Assembly (NCBI RefSeq): GCF_001665875.1
Contig: NZ_LZTA01000014.1
Location: 1 to 64,000 of the forward strand
Length of the DNA: 64,000 nt
Direction: 5' to 3'
Origin: Mycobacterium sp. 852002-40037_SCH5390672
Lineage (GTDB): Bacteria > Actinomycetota > Actinomycetes > Mycobacteriales > Mycobacteriaceae
Shown here piece after piece: positions 58,344 through 64,000 of the stretch; position 1 is the first letter of the stretch, and the number at the start of each line of letters is the position of its first letter. The notes beneath the pieces were generated by a model, which saw nothing but the letters and a program-made list of their open reading frames with translations, was not told where the DNA came from and ran no database searches. Made by a program: the position numbers and the translations under genes.

Positions 58344-59489
58344 ATGACCAACGATGTCGCCATCATCGGCGTGGGCCTGCACCCGTTCGGCAGGTTCGAG
58401 AAGACCGCGATGCAGATGGGCGCCGAGGCCGTCCAGCTCGCGCTCAAAGACGCCGGTGTGGACTGGAAGGACATCCAGTTCGGCTTCGGCGGCAGCTACG
58501 AAGTCTCCAATCCCGACGCGGTGACTCGCCTGGTCGGGCTGACCGGCATCACGTTCACCAACGTCTTCAACGCCTGCGCCACCGCGGCCAGTGCCATTCA
58601 GCAGACCGCCGACACCATCCGGCTGGGCAAGTACGACATGGGCATCGCCATCGGGCTCGACAAGCACCCGCGGGGTGCATTCACCGACGACCCCGCCAAG
58701 CTGGCCCTGCCGCAGTGGTACGCCAACAACGGCCAGTTCGTCACCACCAAATTCTTCGGGATGAAGGCCAACAAATACATCCACGACCACAACATCTCGC
58801 AGGAGACGCTGGCGCGGGTGGCCAACAAGAATTTCCGCAATGGTGCGCTGAACCCGAATGCCTTCCGGCGCAAGGAGATCTCTGTGGAGGAGATCCTCAA
58901 GTCGCCTGCGCTCAACTACCCGTTGACGCAGTACATGTTCTGCGCACCCGACGAGGGCGCCGCCGCGGTCATCATGTGTCGTGCGGATTTGGCCGACAAA
59001 TTCACCGACAAGCCGGTCTATGTGCGCGCCTGCGAGATTCGGACCCGGCGCTTTGGTGCCTACGAGGTGCACGCCACGTCGGCGCCCCTGGACGAGGACG
59101 CCTCGCCGACGGTGTACGCCGCCAAGGCGGCCTACGAGGCGGCCGGTATCGGCCCGGAGGACGTCGACGTCGCGCAGCTGCAGGACACCGACGCCGGTGC
59201 CGAGGTGATCCACATGGCCGAGACCGGCCTGTGCGCGGACGGCGAGCAGGAGAAGCTGCTGGCCGACGGCGCCACCGAGATCCACGGCTCGATGCCGGTC
59301 AACACCGACGGCGGGCTGATCGCCAACGGCGAGCCCATTGGCGCGTCGGGCCTGCGGCAGATGCACGAACTGGTGCGGCAACTGCGCGGCGAGGCGGGGG
59401 AGCGTCAGGTACCCGGCAACCCGCGCGTCGGCCTGGCCCAGGTGTACGGCGCGCCCGGCACCGCGTCGGCGACCATCCTGTCGCTCTAA
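58344..59489 (+). CDS. thiolase-like lipid-transfer protein (Ltp family)
   Basis: A 381-residue thiolase-superfamily protein. NVFNACATAASAIQQTADTIRLG carries the nucleophile Cys position (NACATA). QLQDTDAGAEVIHMAETGLC and NTDGGLIANGEPIGASGLRQMHELVRQLRG follow, as in actinobacterial Ltp-type (sterol carrier/retro-aldol) enzymes. The His motif is changed from the usual GHPxG to ANGEPIGASG. It is known of this family that a DUF35 partner is needed, and it is adjacent here. GAGGAGTTGAG precedes the start. Probable side-chain thiolysis or retro-aldol step. Confidence 0.9.
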   Translation: MTNDVAIIGVGLHPFGRFEKTAMQMGAEAVQLALKDAGVDWKDIQFGFGGSYEVSNPDAVTRLVGLTGITFTNVFNACATAASAIQQTADTIRLGKYDMGIAIGLDKHPRGAFTDDPAKLALPQWYANNGQFVTTKFFGMKANKYIHDHNISQETLARVANKNFRNGALNPNAFRRKEISVEEILKSPALNYPLTQYMFCAPDEGAAAVIMCRADLADKFTDKPVYVRACEIRTRRFGAYEVHATSAPLDEDASPTVYAAKAAYEAAGIGPEDVDVAQLQDTDAGAEVIHMAETGLCADGEQEKLLADGATEIHGSMPVNTDGGLIANGEPIGASGLRQMHELVRQLRGEAGERQVPGNPRVGLAQVYGAPGTASATILSL

Positions 59490-59505
59490 TCGGCTGAGCC
59501 CCAGG

Positions 59506-61155
59506 CTAAATGGCCGGCCCCAAGAGGTCGTCCGCGTCGCGGATGATGTAGCCGTAGCCCTGCTCGGCCAAGAAGCGCTGCCGGTGCGCGGCGTACTCGG
59601 CGTCCAGACTGTCGCGTGCCACCACGGAATAGAAGATGGCGCCGCCGCCGTCGGACTTGGGCCGCAGCAGCCGGCCCAGCCGCTGCGCTTCCTCTTGGCG
59701 TGAGCCGAAGGTTCCCGAAACCTGCACTGCCACAGAGGCTTCCGGCAAATCGATGGAAAAGTTCGCGACCTTGGATACCACCAGGGTGGACAACTCACCA
59801 CGACGGAAGGCGTCGAACAGCTCTTCGCGTTCCTTGGTCCGGGTGGACCCCTGTATCACCGGAGCGTTCAGCTCGGCACCGAGCTCGTCGAGCTGATCGA
59901 GGTAGGCGCCGATCACCAGGGTCTGCTCGCCGGGGTGTTTTGCCAGGATCGATTTGACCACAGCGATTTTGGTGTGCACCGTCGAGCACAGCTTGTACCG
60001 CTCTTCGGGTTCGGCGGTGGCGTAGATCATCCGCTCGTTGTCGGTCATGGTGACCCGCACCTCGACGCACTCGGCGGGCGCGATCCAACCCTGCGCCTCG
60101 ATGTCCTTCCACGGCGCGTCATAACGTTTCGGCCCGATCAGGGAGAACACGTCACCTTCGCGGCCGTCCTCGCGGACCAGCGTGGCGGTCAAGCCCAGCC
60201 GGCGCTTGGACTGCAGATCGGCGGTCATCCGGAACACCGGCGCCGGCAACAGGTGGACCTCGTCGTAGATGATCAGTCCCCAGTCGCGGCTGTCGAAGAG
60301 CTCCAGGTGCCGGTACTCGCCCTTGGTGCGGCGCGTGATCATCTGATAGGTCGAGATGGTGACCGGCCGGATCTCCTTGCGTTCGCCGGAGTATTCGCCG
60401 ATCTCGTCCTCGGTGAGCGACGTGCGGGCGATCAGCTCGCGTTTCCATTGCCGAGCCGCGACGATATTGGTGACCAGAATCAGCGTCGTCGCACCGGCTT
60501 TCGCCATGGCGGCCGCCCCCACCAATGTCTTACCGGCGCCGCAGGGCAGCACCACGACCCCCGATCCGCCCGACCAGAATGAGTCGGTGGCCATCTGCTG
60601 ATAGTCGCGCAGGTGCCAGCCGTCCTGGGCCAGGCTGATCGGGTGCGCCTCGCCGTCGACGTAGCCCGCGAGATCTTCGGCGGGCCAACCGACCTTGAGC
60701 AGCATCTGCTTGACCCGGCCGCGCTCGCTGGAGTGGACGATGACGGTGTCATCGTCGATTCGTGCGCCGAGCATCGGGGCGATCTTCTTGTTACGCAGCA
60801 CCTCTTCGAGCACCGCGCGATCCAGGCTGACCAGCGTCAGGCCGTGTGCGGGGTTCTTCACCAGCTGCAAACGGCCGTACCGGGCCATGGTGTCGACGAT
60901 GTCGACCAGCAGCGGCTGTGGTACCGCGTAGCGGGAGAAGCTGACCAGCGCGTCGACCACCTGTTCGGCGTCGTGGCCGGCGGCGCGGGCGTTCCACAGC
61001 GCCAGCGGTGTGATGCGGTAGGTGTGCACGTGTTCGGGTGCGCGTTCCAGCTCGGCGAACGGTGCGATGGCGGCGCGTGCCGCGCCGGCCTGCTCGTGGT
61101 CCACCTCGAGCAGCACCGTCTTATCGGACTGCACGATCAACGGTCCGTCAGACAT
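59506..61155 (-). CDS. ercc3: XPB/ERCC3-type DNA helicase (Rv0861c ortholog)
   Basis: A 549-residue SF2 helicase. An N-terminal domain of about 180 residues precedes Walker A (LPCGAGKT, 203-210), Walker B in LIIYDEVHLLPAP, the SAT-like motif GLTATLVREDGREGDVF with the RED motif, and motif VI QRLGRLLRPKSDGG. Close to the archaeal/mycobacterial XPB helicases, with a role in DNA repair unwinding. Its first codon lies within a 52-bp tandem repeat that also supplies GAGGAGG. The gene upstream (61320-63578) is its usual companion. Confidence 0.95.
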   Translation of the reverse strand: MSDGPLIVQSDKTVLLEVDHEQAGAARAAIAPFAELERAPEHVHTYRITPLALWNARAAGHDAEQVVDALVSFSRYAVPQPLLVDIVDTMARYGRLQLVKNPAHGLTLVSLDRAVLEEVLRNKKIAPMLGARIDDDTVIVHSSERGRVKQMLLKVGWPAEDLAGYVDGEAHPISLAQDGWHLRDYQQMATDSFWSGGSGVVVLPCGAGKTLVGAAAMAKAGATTLILVTNIVAARQWKRELIARTSLTEDEIGEYSGERKEIRPVTISTYQMITRRTKGEYRHLELFDSRDWGLIIYDEVHLLPAPVFRMTADLQSKRRLGLTATLVREDGREGDVFSLIGPKRYDAPWKDIEAQGWIAPAECVEVRVTMTDNERMIYATAEPEERYKLCSTVHTKIAVVKSILAKHPGEQTLVIGAYLDQLDELGAELNAPVIQGSTRTKEREELFDAFRRGELSTLVVSKVANFSIDLPEASVAVQVSGTFGSRQEEAQRLGRLLRPKSDGGGAIFYSVVARDSLDAEYAAHRQRFLAEQGYGYIIRDADDLLGPAI

Positions 61156-61309
61156 TTAGCGCCACTCCTCCTCATCGCTACCGCTCTGCATCGTCGTCGG
61201 CGCGCATTTAGCGCCACTCCTCCTCATCGCTACCGCTCTGCATCGTCGTCGGCGCGCATTTAGCGCCGCTCCTCCTCATCGCTACTGCTCTGCATCGTCG
61301 TCGGCGCGC
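61154..61309 (-). repeat. MIRU-like tandem repeat, three 52-bp units
   Basis: Three direct copies start at 61154, 61206 and 61258 (the third has two substitutions). Read on the minus strand each copy encodes MQSGSDEEEWR-stop, carries GAGGAGG, and ends TAAATG-like into the next. This fits mycobacterial interspersed repetitive units (MIRU), and the place between the Rv0861c and Rv0862c orthologs is that of M. tuberculosis MIRU10 (locus 960). Confidence 0.85.
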
Positions 61310-61319
61310 ATGCCACCCA

Positions 61320-63578
61320 TTATCGGCCGGTGGCCGACACGACCGACGTGATGCGGTGGATCGCGAAGTCACGCAGCCGCCCGGACGCGGAGTCAAAGGC
61401 CACCAGCTGACCGCCCTTGATGGTGATGGGCGAGACGACGCGCTGGGTTGCCACCCCCGCCGCATCCAGATAACCGATCACCAGGGTGTCTTGTTCCTTC
61501 GCCGCGCGCTGTAACTGCGTCATGGTGACCGCCGGATCTACGCGGATATTGCCGAACGGCGCGGCGGTCACCTTGCGCAGCACCGCCACCACCGCATTGA
61601 GGCTTTCGCTGTTGGGACGCCGGACCGGCCGATACGGCCGGCGCTGCTGCGGTGTGGCCACCCGGGCGCCGCGCTGACGGACATCGACGATGGCGCCGGA
61701 GGAATCCTCGGCCGCGGGAGCGAAGCCCGCAGCCCGCAACGCCGCGAGCACCTCGCCGATCGGAGCGGGCGACACCGCCACCGTCGGCGCCAGGGCCCGC
61801 AACTGCACCTGTTCGCTCGCCGGTGCTGCCACGGCCTGGGCCAGCAGCGCGGGATCCTCGCAGCGCACGAACGACGTGGCCATGCCGATCCGCAGCTGCC
61901 CGTGCCGGCGTGCGACGTCGTCGATAAGGTAGGTGAGCCCTTGGGGCACCGGCGTTTTGGAATGCTTGGCGAACAGGGAATGCATCCAGTCGCGGGTCTT
62001 GCCGACATCGAGTGCATGCCGGATCGACTGCTCGCTGACCCGGTACACCATCGCGGTGCCGGCCGATTCGACCGTGGCCACGATGGCGAGCTGCTCGGCC
62101 AGGTCGCGTTCCAGCGGCCCGGGCACCACCACGGTCAGGTCCGCCTGCACCAGGAAGTGGTCGACCGGCTTGGGTAGTGCCCGGTTCATCGCCTCGATCG
62201 CAACCTGCGGATCGCCGGCGTCGTCCAGCAGTGCGCGCCCGGGTGTGCTGATCGCGCCGCGGCCCACCAGTCCCAGGGCGTTGCTTTCGGTGAGCAGGTC
62301 CCCGACGGGTCCGGCCTGCAACCGCTTGGCCCAGCGCGGACGTCGCCAGATCAGCGCCGCCGAGGCTGACGCCGCGTTGACGCCGGCACCGGGGGGCAGT
62401 TCGGACAGCATGCCGAGCAACAGCCGGCGATCCAGCGGGGCGGCGGTGGAGTACAGGCCGTCGGTGAGCGCCCCGTAGGGCTTGGCGTCGGGGCCGCGAC
62501 TGCCGATCAGCGCCGGCCGACCTGGCAGGTCCAGCCAACTGCCGGCCAAGAGCTGCCAGCGCTCGGCGGCCGACATCGCGGCGTACCGGTCGGTGGCGAG
62601 CGTCGGCGCCCAGTACGGTGCCTCGCCGGTGATCGGTTCGGGGTCGGGCATGCCGCTGGCGATCAATCCGGCCGCGGCCGCGACTTCGAGGAGCAAACCC
62701 AGCCGCCGCTCCTCGATGCCGGTCACCTTGCTCAGCCGTTTGACGTCGCGAACTCCCAGCCCGCCGCTGCGCAGCTCGGAAACCGGTGCAGCGGAAAGCA
62801 TTTCAAGCAGGACGTCGATCTCGCGCAGCAAGTCGATGACGGCCCCGGCGGCCGCGGCGTCGGCGTCGGCGGGCGTGGTGGTCGACACCACCGGGTCGGG
62901 AGCGGTCAGCTGCATGGGGCCGGGCTGCTCGCCGCGCAGTACCTGACCGACGTGACGGGGCAGGATCACCGTCTCGGCATCGATGCGGCGCAGCAGACCC
63001 ATGGCCAGCAGCTGGGGCACCGGCCGGTCGGTGGGCGCGCCGGGCGCCGCGTCGCGGGTGCGGCCCATCGGGGAGCCTTCGAGAAGTTTCTCCAAAACCT
63101 CGAGCTGTGCCTGGTTGAGGTCGTCGATCAGGCCGGCGATCTGCTCGGCGCTGCGCGAGGTGTCCTCGAGAATGACCTGGCCCGGATGCCACGGCATTCC
63201 CGTCCCGGCGTCGGCTGCCACCCGCAGCGCGGTCTCGCCCCAGACCAAGGCGCGTCGCCGGAGGTCGTCCACCGCGTCCAGGACATCGGCTTCGGGAGCG
63301 CGGTCACCGATCAGGGCCAGCAACTTCGCCGTCGGTACCGGCTCCGCGTCTGCCTGCAGCACCAGTAGCGCGTCGAGCACGGCCAGCCTCAGGAAGTCGA
63401 GGTCGTCGGTGCCGGCCTTGATCGACTGGCGGGCCTGGGCTCGCGCGGCCAGTGCGGCGATGCTGCCGGGTGGGGGCTGGGCGAGGTCCGGCCGCAATTC
63501 CAATAGTCGGATCAGCCGCTCATCGGATAACTCGGCCAGCCACGACCCCAGCGGGATATCCGGGGTGTTGTCGGTCAT
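61320..63578 (-). CDS. XPB-associated/helicase-C-terminal-domain-like protein (Rv0862c ortholog)
   Basis: A 752-residue protein. The N-terminal region is Ala/Leu-rich with several winged-helix-like repeats (for example [22 protein letters not shown]). A central part contains [40 protein letters not shown], the XPB_Ssl2-like helicase-associated domain, and the end carries a WYL-like segment ([47 protein letters not shown]). Position, strand and linkage by a MIRU match Rv0862c. It probably partners the helicase in DNA repair or remodelling; this is an inference. Confidence 0.9.
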   Translation of the reverse strand: MTDNTPDIPLGSWLAELSDERLIRLLELRPDLAQPPPGSIAALAARAQARQSIKAGTDDLDFLRLAVLDALLVLQADAEPVPTAKLLALIGDRAPEADVLDAVDDLRRRALVWGETALRVAADAGTGMPWHPGQVILEDTSRSAEQIAGLIDDLNQAQLEVLEKLLEGSPMGRTRDAAPGAPTDRPVPQLLAMGLLRRIDAETVILPRHVGQVLRGEQPGPMQLTAPDPVVSTTTPADADAAAAGAVIDLLREIDVLLEMLSAAPVSELRSGGLGVRDVKRLSKVTGIEERRLGLLLEVAAAAGLIASGMPDPEPITGEAPYWAPTLATDRYAAMSAAERWQLLAGSWLDLPGRPALIGSRGPDAKPYGALTDGLYSTAAPLDRRLLLGMLSELPPGAGVNAASASAALIWRRPRWAKRLQAGPVGDLLTESNALGLVGRGAISTPGRALLDDAGDPQVAIEAMNRALPKPVDHFLVQADLTVVVPGPLERDLAEQLAIVATVESAGTAMVYRVSEQSIRHALDVGKTRDWMHSLFAKHSKTPVPQGLTYLIDDVARRHGQLRIGMATSFVRCEDPALLAQAVAAPASEQVQLRALAPTVAVSPAPIGEVLAALRAAGFAPAAEDSSGAIVDVRQRGARVATPQQRRPYRPVRRPNSESLNAVVAVLRKVTAAPFGNIRVDPAVTMTQLQRAAKEQDTLVIGYLDAAGVATQRVVSPITIKGGQLVAFDSASGRLRDFAIHRITSVVSATGR

Positions 63579-63720
63579 TGCTGACCAGCGTAAAGCAGGC
63601 CACGAATACCTAGCAGACCTCGACGAGCCATCAGCTCAGCGGGACGGTGACCACAGACGGGGACGGCAACGCGTGTCGAACTCCGGTCTTGCGCCACATG
63701 CCGTTGGGCCACCTGTAAGA

Positions 63721-63930
63721 ATGGACGTCGTGGCTGACACTGCTGAGGGCAAAGCGCGCAAAACGAAGTACGTCGACAATGGCTGGCCGACGACGGACCC
63801 CGACGACCACGCGGTCAGTGAACTCGTGACCGATCGCACGGGTGCGCTGTCCCCCTTCGGCGAGCTGGCGTTTCCGCTGCCCTCCACCGATCTGCCCTAC
63901 GTGCACCCGGTCACCGTCGTCAATCGGTAG
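63721..63930 (+). CDS. conserved hypothetical protein, Rv0863 ortholog
   Basis: A 69-residue protein: [41 protein letters not shown] then [26 protein letters not shown]. The basic KARKTKY start and the [13 protein letters not shown] segment are conserved features in mycobacteria. The inner GTG at 63730 could also start translation. Located after Rv0862c as in M. tuberculosis. Function unknown; I saw no domain. Confidence 0.75.
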   Translation: MDVVADTAEGKARKTKYVDNGWPTTDPDDHAVSELVTDRTGALSPFGELAFPLPSTDLPYVHPVTVVNR

Positions 63931-63938
63931 GACGCCAG

Positions 63939-64000
63939 ATGGCTAGGGCCTCTGAGGCCTCGACAGCCTCGGCGAACTCGGCGTCGGACGAATCCGGCTC
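63939..64000 (+). CDS. partial CDS at the window end
   Basis: ATG at 63939 opens MARASEASTASANSASDESG, a Ser/Ala-rich start that runs out of the window. By position in M. tuberculosis the next gene would be moaC2, but these 20 residues alone do not confirm that. It has a 5'-TAGGAC-like weak ribosome-binding sequence. Confidence 0.4.
   Translation, partial: MARASEASTASANSASDESG

Noticed and set aside
58197..59801. A 534-codon open frame on the minus strand across the Ltp gene
   Set aside because: Antisense shadow that crosses the 55-bp repeat and the end of the helicase gene; no domain visible.
61154..61309. Short direct repeats considered as a CRISPR array
   Set aside because: The units are contiguous with no unique spacers and carry a coding and ribosome-binding pattern of MIRU type, so this is a tandem repeat and not a CRISPR.

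Overview
The window is from a mycobacterium, most likely a nontuberculous slow-grower. The evidence is high-GC coding sequence with frequent GTG starts and ATGA overlaps, a complete yrbE-mce operon with Mce-associated (Mam) membrane proteins, an LpqH-type lipoprotein, many FadE/FadD/P450 genes and F420-type oxidoreductases. The right half (about 43.4-64 kb) is collinear with M. tuberculosis Rv0853c-Rv0863 (kdc, SRPBCC, far, two SRPBCC, dapC, fadA, fadB, XPB helicase, Rv0862c, Rv0863). A block of accessory genes sits between fadB and the helicase gene. The species cannot be fixed from the sequence alone. No tRNA, rRNA, CRISPR array or insertion sequence was found.

Layout. 1-11 kb: redox and acyl-CoA catabolism genes: a NuoF-like flavoprotein, ferredoxin and FadE operon; an alpha/beta hydrolase, Rieske and paired amidohydrolase group; an HIBADH-like dehydrogenase with a carboxymuconolactone-decarboxylase-like gene; a nitroreductase; and a two-gene FadE pair. 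11-16.3 kb: an esterase, a Mam gene pair, a secreted protein, a P450 and its 3Fe-4S ferredoxin. 16.3-20.1 kb: an SDR, an aldehyde dehydrogenase and a CoA-transferase. 20.3-30 kb: yrbEA, yrbEB and mceA-F, preceded by a possible 55-codon ORF. 30-32.2 kb: a second secreted protein and Mam pair. 32.2-39.3 kb: a secreted protein, a TetR gene, two paralogous membrane proteins followed by cytochrome-oxidase subunit III-like and IV-like genes, a P450 with a divergent TetR, and an enoyl-CoA hydratase coupled to an MmpS-like secreted protein. 39.4-43.4 kb: a lipoprotein, then an amidohydrolase, FadD, a duplicated-domain protein and a BFD-type ferredoxin. 43.4-64 kb: the conserved Rv0853c-Rv0863-like block.

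The main observation is a 15-bp palindrome, GAGAAT-N3-ATTCTC, exact or nearly exact, upstream of at least six transcription units spread over 33 kb: the amidohydrolase group, the FadE pair, the SDR, the aldehyde dehydrogenase/CoA-transferase operon, the enoyl-CoA hydratase operon, and the amidohydrolase/FadD operon. With the Mce importer in between, this looks like one co-regulated system for import and oxidative beta-oxidation-like degradation of a hydrophobic substrate that I cannot name. Other points of interest are an amidohydrolase paralog that has lost its catalytic Asp, a NuoF homolog missing one cluster cysteine, a duplicated secreted-protein/Mam module, an orphan COX3/COX4 cluster, and MIRU-like tandem repeats in front of the helicase gene.
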